A stretch of 64,000 nt of DNA from positions 310,001-374,000 of the forward strand of contig NZ_VAUO01000001.1 in assembly GCF_005796105.1 (NCBI RefSeq), given 5' to 3'. Positions within the stretch are counted from its first letter, which is position 1, and every line of letters begins with the position of its first letter. A program made the position numbers and the translations under genes. The stretch is from Pseudomonas mosselii (GTDB taxonomy: Bacteria > Pseudomonadota > Gammaproteobacteria > Pseudomonadales > Pseudomonadaceae). The notes below the pieces were generated by a model, which was given only the letters and a program-made list of their open reading frames with translations, had not been told where the DNA came from and made no database searches. Below are positions 26,442 to 35,233 of the stretch, piece by piece.

Positions 26442-27725
26442 ATGCTGGTCGCGATAGCTGTCTTTGTGTTTACCCTCACGTTGGTTATCTGGCAGCCCAG
26501 GGGGCTTGGGGTCGGCTGGAGTGCCTCGCTCGGCGCCATCATCGCCCTGGCGGTGGGCGCCGTTTCGCTACAGGACATCCCCACGGTCTGGGCCATCGTC
26601 TGGAATGCCACCGCCACGTTCATCGCCGTCATCATCATTAGCCTGCTGCTGGACGAAGCCGGTTTCTTCGAATGGGCGGCGTTGCACGTCGCGCGTTGGG
26701 CCAACGGCAGTGGCGAGCGCCTGTTCGCCTTTTGCATACTGCTTGGCGCGGCGGTATCGGCGTTGTTTGCCAATGATGGTGCGGCGTTGATTCTCACGCC
26801 TATCGTCATCTCGGTATTGCTGGCACTGCGCTTCTCGCCCGCCGCGACCCTGGCGTTTGTCATGGCTGCGGGCTTCATCGCCGATACCGCGAGCCTGCCG
26901 CTGGTGGTCTCCAACTTGGTGAACATCGTCTCGGCTGACTATTTCAAACTGGGCTTTGCCGAGTATGCCTCGGTGATGCTGCCCGTGAACCTGGCCAGTG
27001 TGGCCGCGACCTTGCTGGTGCTGTGGCTGTTTTTCCGGCGTGATATCCCACGCCACTATGCGCTCGCTGCGCTGAAGGCGCCGCGCGAGGCGATCCGTGA
27101 CCATGCCACGTTCAATGTCGGCAGGTGGGTGTTGGTGGTGTTGCTGATCGGCCTGTTTGCGCTTGAGCCACTGGGTATCCCGATCAGTGCGGTCGCCGCA
27201 GTCTGCGCGGCGCTGCTCTTTACCGTCGCCGCGCGCGGCCAGCGCATCGCGACGTGTCGTGTGCTGCGCGAAGCACCTTGGCAGGTGGTGATCTTTTCGC
27301 TTGGCATGTACCTGGTGGTGTATGGACTGAAGAACGCCGGCCTGACCGACCTGCTTACCCAACTGCTCGACCGGCTCGCTCAACAGGGGCTATGGAGCGC
27401 CGCCTTGGGAACCGGAGTGATCGCTGCACTGTTGTCCTCGGTCATGAACAACATGCCCAGCGTGTTGGTCGGCGCGTTGTCGATCCAAGCCAGCGAGGCA
27501 CAGGGCCTGGTACGTGAGGCGATGATCTATGCCAACGTCATCGGTTGCGACCTCGGCCCGAAGATCACTCCGATTGGCAGCCTCGCCACGCTGCTGTGGC
27601 TACACGTTTTGGCACGTAAAGGTATTAGTATCACCTGGGGTTACTACTTCAAGGTCGGGATCATGCTGACCTTGCCTGTCTTGCTGATCACCCTGTCGGC
27701 CCTGGCCTTGCGCCTGAGCCTCTGA
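26442..27725 (+). CDS. arsB: Arsenite efflux pump ArsB
   Basis: 427 residues, about twelve membrane segments. It contains the conserved [14 protein letters not shown] region, [18 protein letters not shown], and [14 protein letters not shown] near the C-terminus, the ArsB rather than Acr3 family. It exports arsenite at the inner membrane. It lies 21 bases after arsR and before arsC; no arsA, arsD or arsH is present. Confidence 0.95.
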   Translation: MLVAIAVFVFTLTLVIWQPRGLGVGWSASLGAIIALAVGAVSLQDIPTVWAIVWNATATFIAVIIISLLLDEAGFFEWAALHVARWANGSGERLFAFCILLGAAVSALFANDGAALILTPIVISVLLALRFSPAATLAFVMAAGFIADTASLPLVVSNLVNIVSADYFKLGFAEYASVMLPVNLASVAATLLVLWLFFRRDIPRHYALAALKAPREAIRDHATFNVGRWVLVVLLIGLFALEPLGIPISAVAAVCAALLFTVAARGQRIATCRVLREAPWQVVIFSLGMYLVVYGLKNAGLTDLLTQLLDRLAQQGLWSAALGTGVIAALLSSVMNNMPSVLVGALSIQASEAQGLVREAMIYANVIGCDLGPKITPIGSLATLLWLHVLARKGISITWGYYFKVGIMLTLPVLLITLSALALRLSL

Positions 27726-27753
27726 TTTACGCCACCTCGCGAAGGAGTCGACG

Positions 27754-28224
27754 ATGCGAGTCCTGTTCATGTGTACGGCCAACAGCTGCCGCAGCATCCT
27801 CTCGGAGGCCATGTTCAATCACCTGGCGCCGGACGATTTTACCGCTGTCAGTTCTGGCAGTTTTCCCAAGGGCCAAGTGTTGCCGCGTAGTCTGACCACG
27901 TTGCAGCAGGCGGGTATCTCGACGCATGGACTGTGTAGCAAGGGCAATGAAGTGTTCGAGCGGTGCCCTCCTGACATCGTCATTACCGTTTGCGATAAGG
28001 CCGCCGGTGAGGCTTGCCCGGTGTATTTCGGGCCTGCTTTGAAGGCGCATTGGGGGTTGGCAGATCCGTCCGATGTAGTGGGGGACGATGCTTCGGTCGA
28101 TGCGGCGTTCCGAGCCACCCTGGCGCTTATCGCCTCTCGTTGCCAGGCGTTCTTTGCGCTGCCGTTCGATACCCTCGAGCGTGCGCAGCTCCAGCAGGAA
28201 CTGGACCGCATCGGCACCTGTTGA
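27754..28224 (+). CDS. arsC: Arsenate reductase ArsC (low-molecular-weight phosphatase type)
   Basis: 156 residues. The P-loop is C7-TANSC-R13 (VLFMCTANSCRSILSEA), with later cysteines in TVCDKAAGEACPV that fit the thioredoxin-linked catalytic chemistry. It reduces arsenate to arsenite for export by ArsB. Last gene of the ars operon. Confidence 0.93.
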   Translation: MRVLFMCTANSCRSILSEAMFNHLAPDDFTAVSSGSFPKGQVLPRSLTTLQQAGISTHGLCSKGNEVFERCPPDIVITVCDKAAGEACPVYFGPALKAHWGLADPSDVVGDDASVDAAFRATLALIASRCQAFFALPFDTLERAQLQQELDRIGTC

Positions 28225-28265
28225 ACGGGCCGCCTCAAGGCATATTTTTTACGCGGGGCTGGTGC

Positions 28266-29036
28266 TCACCAGTCAATCGGTGTGCCGTCCCACGCCCAGA
28301 ATGTACCGCTGTGCGCGGGACCGTGATGGCTGACGAGGGTCAGCAAGCGGCTGGCAGCATCGGCGGGCGTGAGCAACTTGCCCGGCGCGACATTCGCCTG
28401 GAAGGGCCGCGAAAGCCGGGTATCGGTCGTGCCTGGATGCAGCAGCAGCAGGGTTGAAGCGGGATTCAGGCGCTTGAACTCGATGCTCGCGGTGCGTATC
28501 AGTTGGTTGAGTGCCGCCTTGCTGGCCCGGTAGCTGTACCAGCCTCCCAGATGGTTGTCGCTGATCGACCCGACGCGGGCCGACAACGCGGCGAAGGTCA
28601 TTGGATGGCGACGCAACAGCGGCAATAGATGCTTGAGCAGCAGGATTGGGGCGAAGCAGTTGCTGGTGAAACTGCCAAGCAAGCTCGCCATGTCTAGTTG
28701 GCTCAGCGCTTTTTCGGCGCGTGCCGGGGCCTCGTGCAGCACGCCGAGTGTACACAGGACCAGGTTCAACTGATCGCAGTGGGCGCCGAGCTGGGTGGCG
28801 AGTGCTTGTAATTGCGACTCGTCACGAGCGTCGCAGTCCAGGCACATCACGCGTTGCGGGTGATCGGCGGACAGGGCTTGCAACTCGGCGCTGCGCATCG
28901 CCTGGCGCGACACCGCGAACACGCGTGCGACGTCGTCACGTGCCAGTAACTGTGCGCACAAGGCCAGGCCAATGCCTTGGCTAGCCCCGCAGACCAGTAC
29001 GTTCGCGGGTGTTTGCAGGTTGTGGATCAGGCGCAT
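28266..29036 (-). CDS. Short-chain dehydrogenase/reductase (CsgA-like)
   Basis: 256 residues with the cofactor motif VLVCGASQGIGLALCAQLL and the active site YSYRASKAALNQL (YxxxK), plus a Ser upstream in ALSARVGS. Similar C-factor-like SDRs are found beside Pseudomonas photolyase genes, so it may belong to the light locus. No PplR box lies in its 65-base upstream gap; it could be read from the DUF1543 gene promoter. Confidence 0.85.
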   Translation of the reverse strand: MRLIHNLQTPANVLVCGASQGIGLALCAQLLARDDVARVFAVSRQAMRSAELQALSADHPQRVMCLDCDARDESQLQALATQLGAHCDQLNLVLCTLGVLHEAPARAEKALSQLDMASLLGSFTSNCFAPILLLKHLLPLLRRHPMTFAALSARVGSISDNHLGGWYSYRASKAALNQLIRTASIEFKRLNPASTLLLLHPGTTDTRLSRPFQANVAPGKLLTPADAASRLLTLVSHHGPAHSGTFWAWDGTPIDW

Positions 29037-29101
29037 TGGAAAGGACCTTGGCTAGACCGTGATATTGCACCGCGAATGCGGCGTCCTGTGCCGGCTGGGG
29101 C

Positions 29102-29593
29102 TCATAGCAGAAGATAGTCGCTGTACTGGCGCAAGCCATCATGCGGGCCTTCGATCAAATGCACGTAGCGACCGTTGACCGAGTCCACCGGCAAGCAGTC
29201 GTCGACATCCAGCACCGCATCGGTATGCGGTTTGCTCCAGTTCGCCTGCAACTGCCGTCTACCACGTTGCTTGGCCTCGGCCTTGTTTGTGGCCACCACC
29301 AGCAGGTAGCGGTGAGCTTCACCGAACACGTTGGCTTCGTAGCCCCCGAGGTTGATGAAGAACAGGCGTGGGTCGTCCGGGCCGGGCGCCGCATCGGCGA
29401 ATTCGACACGGTAGCGGTCAATGCCGGCGACCTCCATCCAGGCGTCGACGTGCAGTCCCTGCTGGCTCCCAAACCATCCCTTGCGCAGTTGTGGGTACGC
29501 GTGCTGGAGAGAGTCCGCCTGTGCGAACAGTACATCGTGGACCTCGATGCTGGCCCGCGGATGGCGGCCACCGAGCAGGACTATGTACAGCAT
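29102..29593 (-). CDS. DUF1543 domain protein
   Basis: 163 residues. The N-terminal LYIVLLGGRHPRASIEVHDVLF and the middle RLFFINLGGYEANVFGEAH are typical of DUF1543, whose function is unknown. The ATG at 29593 is taken; the longer alternative-start reading covers the promoter region. It is divergent from the light-inducible operon and shares with it the 148-base region carrying a PplR box. Confidence 0.75.
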   Translation of the reverse strand: MLYIVLLGGRHPRASIEVHDVLFAQADSLQHAYPQLRKGWFGSQQGLHVDAWMEVAGIDRYRVEFADAAPGPDDPRLFFINLGGYEANVFGEAHRYLLVVATNKAEAKQRGRRQLQANWSKPHTDAVLDVDDCLPVDSVNGRYVHLIEGPHDGLRQYSDYLLL

Positions 29594-29695
29594 GAGCCAT
29601 TCCTTTTGGTGCTGTTGATGCTCGCTGGGCTGCCGGATCCTTTGGTTGGAGGGCAGCTGTAGCGCATTAAATTCTATGCAACCCAGTACAATACT

Positions 29696-29719
29696 TATAC
29701 AAGATGCTATGGTTGTACA
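29696..29719 (+). promoter_or_regulatory. PplR/LitR-type box TATACA-N12-TGTACA
   Basis: TATACA (29696-29701), 12 bases, TGTACA (29714-29719), ending 22 bases before the ATG of the chalcone-isomerase-like gene. It matches exactly the consensus T(G/A)TACA-N12-TGTA(C/T)A that I recall from the published P. putida KT2440 PplR1 footprints. It should make the rightward operon light-inducible; an effect on the divergent DUF1543 gene is possible. Confidence 0.8.
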
Positions 29720-29741
29720 GCATTGAGGGGTAGAGGTGCTT

Positions 29742-30206
29742 ATGAAATTGCCAGTGGTACAACGGCTGGGTGATGGTGAGCTAATCCGTTCGGGTGAGTG
29801 TTTCTGCACGGTGCAACTGTGGGCACTGGGCCCTGTTCACGACTGGAATCGGCCGTTTGCCCTTGAGCTGCTCTATCACCGGTCGATGTCCAAGGGCGCT
29901 TTGGTCCAGGAGATTTTCGAGCAGATGTGCAGGGTCAGCGCCAGCAGCCTGACGCCGCCGCAATGCGCGGTCTGGCCCAACATAATCGATGAGGCCTTCG
30001 TGGAGGTGCACCCGGGCATGCGCATCACAGGCGTGTTTTTGCCAGGGCAGGGTTGTAGCGTTTACGTCGACGGCAAGCTCAGCCGTGAAATCACCGACCC
30101 GCTGTTCGCCCGGACGTTCTTCAGTATCTGGCTCGCCCCGTGTGCCAGGGATACACAACTGCGTCAGCGCTTGCTCGGGCTGGCGGGCAACGACCGAGGA
30201 GCCTGA
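29742..30206 (+). CDS. Chalcone-isomerase-like protein
   Basis: 154 residues. The chalcone-isomerase-like domain is recognised from FALELLYHRSMSKGALVQEI and the later GMRITGVFLPGQG and DPLFARTFFSIWL. Bacterial members are not flavonoid enzymes; lipid binding is a reasonable guess. No signal peptide is seen, although many homologs are secreted. First gene of the cryB operon, directly behind a PplR box, so light-inducible. Confidence 0.72.
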   Translation: MKLPVVQRLGDGELIRSGECFCTVQLWALGPVHDWNRPFALELLYHRSMSKGALVQEIFEQMCRVSASSLTPPQCAVWPNIIDEAFVEVHPGMRITGVFLPGQGCSVYVDGKLSREITDPLFARTFFSIWLAPCARDTQLRQRLLGLAGNDRGA

Positions 30207-30210
30207 AAAC

Positions 30211-30747
30211 ATGTACAGAGCGATGTTGTTGGTTTCATGCCTGTTGCTGGGCAGTTGCGGCAACGTCAGTGTCGAGCGCTACGCACAAGAGCGACCGGTG
30301 TTCGACCTGGCGGCATTCTTTTCCCGGCCGGTGCAGGCCTGGGGAATGTTCCAGAAGCGTTCCGGTGAAGTGGTCAAGCGCTTTCACGTGCGCATCGACA
30401 GCCGTCGTGACGGTGAGCGTTTGATTCTCGACGAGCACTTTCTCTACAGCGATGGCACTCGCCAGCAACGTACCTGGACACTGGTGCCGGACGGAACTGG
30501 CCGCTGGCGAGGCACTGCCGGTGATGTGATCGGTGAGGCGCGCGGCGAGGTGGCGGGTAACGCGCTGCGCTGGCGTTACCAGCTCGACCTGCCAGTCGAT
30601 GGGCGGCATTGGACGGTGGACCTCGACGACTGGATGTACCTGATGGACGAAGACACCCTGATCAACCGCTCAAGTATGACCAAGTTGGGGGTGGAGATCG
30701 GCCAGATAACCCTGTTCTTCCGCAGACTGCCAGAGGGCACGCCATGA
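30211..30747 (+). CDS. DUF3833 lipoprotein
   Basis: 178 residues with a lipoprotein signal (LLVSCLLLGSC, lipidated Cys expected at about residue 16). The rest is beta-rich (RFHVRIDSRRDGERLILDEHF, WTVDLDDWMYLMDEDTLINR), typical of DUF3833, lipocalin-like. ATG 30211 is 4 bases after the previous stop. Its place in a light-inducible operon opposite a lipid-modifying operon suggests a periplasmic lipid-binding role; this is inference. Confidence 0.78.
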   Translation: MYRAMLLVSCLLLGSCGNVSVERYAQERPVFDLAAFFSRPVQAWGMFQKRSGEVVKRFHVRIDSRRDGERLILDEHFLYSDGTRQQRTWTLVPDGTGRWRGTAGDVIGEARGEVAGNALRWRYQLDLPVDGRHWTVDLDDWMYLMDEDTLINRSSMTKLGVEIGQITLFFRRLPEGTP

Positions 30748-31049
30748 ACTTGAATGCACTGACCCAGATGGTTTCGACCGGCGAGGCAAAGGAGTTGGAA
30801 CTGTTGTCGCTGGAGGGTGGTTTCTATGTCCTGCGAGCATTGACCGACGCAGGCCCCCTGACACTCAGCGATGCCCAAGGGCAAGCGCTGCGGATACGTT
30901 CGACGACTGAGCTGCGACAACTGTTGGCCGACCTGCCAGCAGTGCCCTGCACGCTTGTTCAGCAGGTGGTGCACGATGAAATGTGTGGGCAACGCGACGG
31001 CCCCATTGCGCCGTTACGGGTTCCGGTAACCCTGGCCAGCCAGTGGTAG
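30744..31049 (+). CDS. DUF6482-like small protein
   Basis: 101 residues, no membrane segment or signal. Similar Pseudomonas proteins are assigned to DUF6482 (ELELLSLEGGFYVLR core). Function unknown. It overlaps the DUF3833 gene by 4 bases and precedes cryB by 6 bases, so it belongs to the light-inducible operon. Confidence 0.65.
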   Translation: MNLNALTQMVSTGEAKELELLSLEGGFYVLRALTDAGPLTLSDAQGQALRIRSTTELRQLLADLPAVPCTLVQQVVHDEMCGQRDGPIAPLRVPVTLASQW

Positions 31050-31055
31050 GTCGCG

Positions 31056-32582
31056 ATGCGTCTGGGACTGGTATTGGGTGACCAGCTGTCGTTCGACCTT
31101 GCAAGCCTGGCAGCACTCGATCCGGCGCGCGATGCGCTGCTGATGGCTGAAGTGCAGGAGGAGGCCAGCTATGTGCCGCATCATCCGCTGAAGATCGTAT
31201 TGATCTTCAGCGCCATGCGGCATTTCGCCCAGCAACTGCGTGAGCGCGGGTGGCAGGTGCATTATGTGGAACTCGATGCGCGCGCTAACAGCGCCAGCCT
31301 GGTCGGCGAGTTACGCCGTTGGCAACATGCCTTGGGCGCCACCGATATCCACGTAACCGAGTGCGGTGAGTGGCGTCTTGAGCAGGCCCTGCGCGAGGCC
31401 CAATTACCCCTGGTATGGCACCGCGACACGCGTTTTCTGTGCTCGCGCGAAGCGTTCGCGCGTTGGGCCGAGGGGCGCAAGCAACTACGCATGGAGCACT
31501 TCTACCGAGGCATGCGCAAGCGCAGCGGCTTGCTGATGGAGCCCGACGGGACTCCAGCCGGTGGCGCGTGGAACTTCGACGGCGACAACCGCAAGGCATT
31601 GCCAAAGCAGATGCGTGGCCCGTTCCCTGCGCATTTTGAGCCGGACGAGATCACCCGCGCAGTGATCGCGCTGGTGCGTCAGCGCTTTAGCGATCATTAC
31701 GGGGCCGTCGATGGCTTCGACTACCCCGTGACAGCTGCCGAGGCGCAGCAGCTGTGGCAACACTTTCTGGATTTCGGCCTGGCGGCTTTCGGTGATTATC
31801 AGGACGCGATGGCGGAGGGCGAGCCCTACCTGTTCCACGCTCGGATCAGCGCGGCGCTGAATATTGGCCTGTTGGATGTGCGGCGCCTGTGTGATGACGT
31901 TGATAGCGCTTGGCGTGAGGGGCGGGTGCCGCTCAATGCCGCCGAGGGCTTCATTCGACAATTGATCGGCTGGCGCGAATATGTGCGTGGCATCTATTGG
32001 CTGCGCATGCCGGATTATGCCGGTCTCAATTACCTGGGCAACCAGCGCGGGTTGCCTGAATTCTACTGGACTGGGCAGACCCGCATGCGCTGCATGGCGC
32101 AAGCGATCGGACAGACCCTGCAGTTGGGCTACGCACACCATATCCAGCGGCTGATGGTCACGGGCAACTTCGCCTTGCTGGCCGGTATCGTGCCTCGAGA
32201 GATTTGCCAATGGTACTTGGCGGTGTACATGGACGCTTTCGACTGGGTCGAGCTGCCTAACACGCTTGGCATGGTGATGCATGCCGACGGCGGCTACCTG
32301 GGGTCCAAACCCTACTGCGCCAGTGGTCGTTACATCCAGCGCATGTCCGATCACTGCAAGGCGTGCAGTTATCGGGTTGACCGCGTGGTCGAGGAGGATG
32401 CCTGCCCCTTCAACGCCTTGTACTGGCACTTCCTTATCCGCCATCGCCGCTTGCTGTCGGCTAACCCGCGTCTGGCGCTTGTCTATCGAAGCCTCGAGAG
32501 TATGGCGGTCGGCCGCCGTGATGCGGTTTGGCAGCGTGGTGAGGCCTTGCTGGCGCAACTCGATGCTGGGCAGGCGCTATGA
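31056..32582 (+). CDS. cryB: Iron-sulfur cryptochrome/photolyase (FeS-BCP, CryB/PhrB type)
   Basis: 508 residues. The N-terminal antenna domain (MRLGLVLGDQLSFDL) and C-terminal FAD domain are those of the bacterial FeS-BCP class. Four cysteines at about 421 (PYCASG), 434 and 437 (DHCKAC) and 450 (DACPFN) should hold the [4Fe-4S] cluster. Members repair (6-4) photoproducts or act as light receptors. The following DUF2256 gene overlaps by 4 bases, the usual neighbour of this class. Classical PhrB of KT2440 is a different protein. Confidence 0.92.
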   Translation: MRLGLVLGDQLSFDLASLAALDPARDALLMAEVQEEASYVPHHPLKIVLIFSAMRHFAQQLRERGWQVHYVELDARANSASLVGELRRWQHALGATDIHVTECGEWRLEQALREAQLPLVWHRDTRFLCSREAFARWAEGRKQLRMEHFYRGMRKRSGLLMEPDGTPAGGAWNFDGDNRKALPKQMRGPFPAHFEPDEITRAVIALVRQRFSDHYGAVDGFDYPVTAAEAQQLWQHFLDFGLAAFGDYQDAMAEGEPYLFHARISAALNIGLLDVRRLCDDVDSAWREGRVPLNAAEGFIRQLIGWREYVRGIYWLRMPDYAGLNYLGNQRGLPEFYWTGQTRMRCMAQAIGQTLQLGYAHHIQRLMVTGNFALLAGIVPREICQWYLAVYMDAFDWVELPNTLGMVMHADGGYLGSKPYCASGRYIQRMSDHCKACSYRVDRVVEEDACPFNALYWHFLIRHRRLLSANPRLALVYRSLESMAVGRRDAVWQRGEALLAQLDAGQAL

Positions 32583-32785
32583 AAAAATGCTTTTTGCCAA
32601 GCAAGTTGTGCGTGGTGTGTGGCCGGCCATTCAACTGGCGCAAGCGCTGGGAGCGCTGTTGGGAGCAGGTACGTTACTGCTCCGAGCGATGCCGCCGGTC
32701 AGCGCCACGCCGCCAGGCGCAAGAGCAATGGCAGGGCAAGTGCCCAGAGCGGCATGAGCAGCAGGCCGGTACCAAGCGCACCTAA
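32579..32785 (+). CDS. DUF2256 small zinc-ribbon protein
   Basis: 68 residues with the DUF2256 core CVVCGRPFNWRKRW and RYCSERCRR; the four Cys likely bind zinc. It commonly follows FeS cryptochrome genes; function unknown. The last 29 codons overlap, on the opposite strand, the 3' end of the DUF2878 gene (32699-32785), so the two light-inducible operons run into each other. Confidence 0.8.
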   Translation: MKKCFLPSKLCVVCGRPFNWRKRWERCWEQVRYCSERCRRSAPRRQAQEQWQGKCPERHEQQAGTKRT

Positions 32786-33187
32786 CGGCAACCCCACCTC
32801 TGCCAGCCGCGCACCGCCCAGATAAGCCAGTGGGCCGCCTAGCGCGCCGAGCAATGCAGCGAGCCGCCAGTCCTTGGCGACCCATGCCAGGCTGTGGCGC
32901 ATGCCGCTTGCCAGCACTGCCCATAGCAACGCGAGCCACAGGGGCAGGGGGCGTACGTCGAACTCGAACACCCCCAGCACACCCAGCGCGCTATCGAGCG
33001 CGCATCCGGCCAGGGTCACGCGCAATAACGCCTTGGCTTCGGCCAGGCTGTTCGCGCACAGGCTCAAGTGGATCAGCACGCCTGCAATCACCAGCAACAA
33101 TAACCAGGGCCGCTCGCTACCCAGCACGCAGATCCACCAGCCGGCTTGTAGCCAGATGGCGTTGGCAATCAGCCAAGGTCTTGACAT
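32699..33187 (-). CDS. DUF2878 membrane protein
   Basis: 162 residues, about five membrane segments (WLIANAIWLQAGWWICVLG at the N-terminus). DUF2878, function unknown, typically found beside Cfa-like methyltransferase and DUF1365 genes. ATG 33187 overlaps the methyltransferase stop by one base. Last gene of the leftward operon. Confidence 0.82.
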   Translation of the reverse strand: MSRPWLIANAIWLQAGWWICVLGSERPWLLLLVIAGVLIHLSLCANSLAEAKALLRVTLAGCALDSALGVLGVFEFDVRPLPLWLALLWAVLASGMRHSLAWVAKDWRLAALLGALGGPLAYLGGARLAEVGLPLGALGTGLLLMPLWALALPLLLRLAAWR

Positions 33188-34452
33188 CAGGCACTGCCAG
33201 GCAAGGGCTCACGCCGCGCCAGCGGCGCTGCCAGCAGTAAGTGTGCGACGCCGATGGTGCGCTCTTCGAAGCCCGCTTGGCAGTAGCACAGGTAGAACTC
33301 CCACAGGCGCTGGAACAGGTCGTCGTAGCCCAGTTCCGTCAGTGCTGTGCGTGCCTGCCGCAAGTTGTCGCGCCAATGGCGCAGGGTGAGGGCGTAGTCC
33401 AGGCCAAAATCTTCCATGTGCACAAGGTTCAGTGGCGTGTGTCGGCTGGCAGTGTCGAGCAAGACGCTCACCGATGGCAGTGCGCCGCCGGGGAAAATGT
33501 AGCGTTGGATGAAGTCGACCGAGCGCCGCGCCTGTTCATAGCGCTGGTCGCGGATGGTGATCGCCTGCAACAGCATCAGGCCTTCCGGTTTGAGCAGCGA
33601 GGCGCACTGGCGGAAATACACGGGCAGGTAACGATGGCCGACCGCCTCGATCATCTCGATCGACACCAGTTTGTCGAACTGCCCTTCAAGGTCGCGATAG
33701 TCCTCGCGAAGCACGTTGATGCGCTGTTCCAGGCCCAGGGCCTGGACGCGCTTGCGTGTATGGCTGTACTGCGCCTCCGAGAGCGTCGTGGTCGTGACCT
33801 TGCAGCCGTAGTGGGTGGCGGCATGGATGGCCAGACTACCCCAGCCGCTGCCGATTTCCAGCAGGTGATCCTCTGAGCGCAGTTCGAGCTTCTGGCAGAT
33901 GCGCTCGAGCTTGTTCAACTGGGCCTGTTCCAGTGTCTGTCCAGGGTGCTCGAACTGGGCGGCCGAGTACATCATGGTGGGGTCGAGCAACCGCTCGAAC
34001 AAGTCGTTGCCCAGGTCGTAGTGGGCCAGTATGTTGCGCCGCGCACCGCGCTTGTCGTTGCGGTTGAGCCGATGCAGCAGGCGTAGGGCAGGGCGGCCGA
34101 GGCGGGCCAGGCCGCCTTCGAGCGCATCGAGTACCTCGAGGTTGGCAACGAACACCCGAGTCACCAGCGCAAGGTCAGGGCTGCGCCAATAGCCGTGTAT
34201 GTACGCTTCACCCGCACCGATCGAGCCGTTGCCGGCGATCAGGCTCCAGGTGGCTTCATCGAGAACCTCCACCTCAGCCTGCAACGGGCTTTGGACATCG
34301 CCGAAACTCCATTGCTGCCCGTGGCAGAGCAGGCGCAGGTGACCGTGACGCAGCTTGCCCAACTGGGCGAGCACGGCGCTTCGTGCCAACCCGCCGAGCA
34401 GGGGCGCAAGGCCTGCGAACTTGCTAACGCTCAGGGTAGGATTCGACATCAT
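33187..34452 (-). CDS. Cfa-family lipid methyltransferase (UfaM-like)
   Basis: 421 residues with the cyclopropane-fatty-acyl-phospholipid synthase C-terminal half. The SAM site is LLEIGSGWGSLAIHAA, preceded by the substrate part HYDLGNDLFERLLDPTMMYS. ATG 34452 follows GAGGA and overlaps DUF1365 by 29 bases. In KT2440 a light-inducible gene of this kind was called ufaM because the Rhodobacter homolog methylates an unsaturated fatty acid on the way to furan fatty acids. Plain cyclopropane formation is the alternative. With the FAD enzyme and DUF1365, it suggests production of a modified, singlet-oxygen-scavenging lipid. Confidence 0.87.
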   Translation of the reverse strand: MMSNPTLSVSKFAGLAPLLGGLARSAVLAQLGKLRHGHLRLLCHGQQWSFGDVQSPLQAEVEVLDEATWSLIAGNGSIGAGEAYIHGYWRSPDLALVTRVFVANLEVLDALEGGLARLGRPALRLLHRLNRNDKRGARRNILAHYDLGNDLFERLLDPTMMYSAAQFEHPGQTLEQAQLNKLERICQKLELRSEDHLLEIGSGWGSLAIHAATHYGCKVTTTTLSEAQYSHTRKRVQALGLEQRINVLREDYRDLEGQFDKLVSIEMIEAVGHRYLPVYFRQCASLLKPEGLMLLQAITIRDQRYEQARRSVDFIQRYIFPGGALPSVSVLLDTASRHTPLNLVHMEDFGLDYALTLRHWRDNLRQARTALTELGYDDLFQRLWEFYLCYCQAGFEERTIGVAHLLLAAPLARREPLPGSA

Positions 34453-35233
34453 CAGGGTCCTCGCAAGGTTGGCCGAGCGCCAGGGAGCCCTGGCTGGCAG
34501 TATGGTCATGCACGGGCGTGCGTTTGAGTAACAGGCGTAGCGCTTGCCAGTAAATGGCTGAGACAGTCCGTAGACTCATCCACGGGAAGGTCATGACATA
34601 ACGCCGCAGCGCGGCGCTATCCAAGGGTTGGCGGCGCAAGGCGAGGTCGGCCTCGAATACCTTGCGTCCGTGCTGCCAGTTCTGCAGGTGGATGCGCACA
34701 TGCTCGGTGTCCAGGGAAAAACGCAGGTGGTAGTCCATTTCCAGCGGCATGAACGGTGACACGTGAAAGGCCTTGGCGACCGTGAACAGCCTGTCAGGTG
34801 CATCGTCCACCGGCAGGACATAGTGAAAGCGCTCACGCCAGGGGGTGTTGCGCACCTCCATCAGGACCGCCGCCAGGCGCCCGTCGCGCTCATGGCAGAA
34901 GTAGAAGCTCACCGGGTTGAACGAGAGTCCCCAGCAACGCAGTTGCGTGAGAAGGCGTACCGGCCCGTCAGGCACGTGCCCGGTGGCTTGCCCGACCAGC
35001 GTGCGCGCGGCCTCGGCCAGTGACGCGCCATGGCCTGTGTGTGCTGGTAGGTAGTCGCGCTCACGCCAGCACAGCGGCCCCAGGCGCCAGCGCCCGAGCC
35101 AGCGTGACAGCCGTATGAACCCGGCTTGTTCGTCCAGATCCAGGTAGAACATACCGATCCGATAGCGAAACGCATGGGGTCGCGGTGTCAGCCGACGGTG
35201 GCTGATCCATCCCAGGCAGAGGCTGGAGTTCAC
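34424..35233 (-). CDS. DUF1365 protein
   Basis: 269 residues, typical DUF1365 (GWISHRRLTPRPHAFRYR, LRCWGLSFNPVSFYFC, PFMPLEMDYHLRF). GTG start at 35233 overlaps the FAD-enzyme stop by 4 bases (GTGA). DUF1365 genes sit between a flavin amine-oxidase-like gene and a Cfa-like gene in many light- or singlet-oxygen-induced operons. The activity is not established. Confidence 0.87.
   Translation of the reverse strand: MNSSLCLGWISHRRLTPRPHAFRYRIGMFYLDLDEQAGFIRLSRWLGRWRLGPLCWRERDYLPAHTGHGASLAEAARTLVGQATGHVPDGPVRLLTQLRCWGLSFNPVSFYFCHERDGRLAAVLMEVRNTPWRERFHYVLPVDDAPDRLFTVAKAFHVSPFMPLEMDYHLRFSLDTEHVRIHLQNWQHGRKVFEADLALRRQPLDSAALRRYVMTFPWMSLRTVSAIYWQALRLLLKRTPVHDHTASQGSLALGQPCEDPDDVESYPER

Noticed and set aside
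31485..32558. 357-codon leftward ORF opposite cryB
   Set aside because: Antisense shadow; cryB has the four cluster cysteines and full length.
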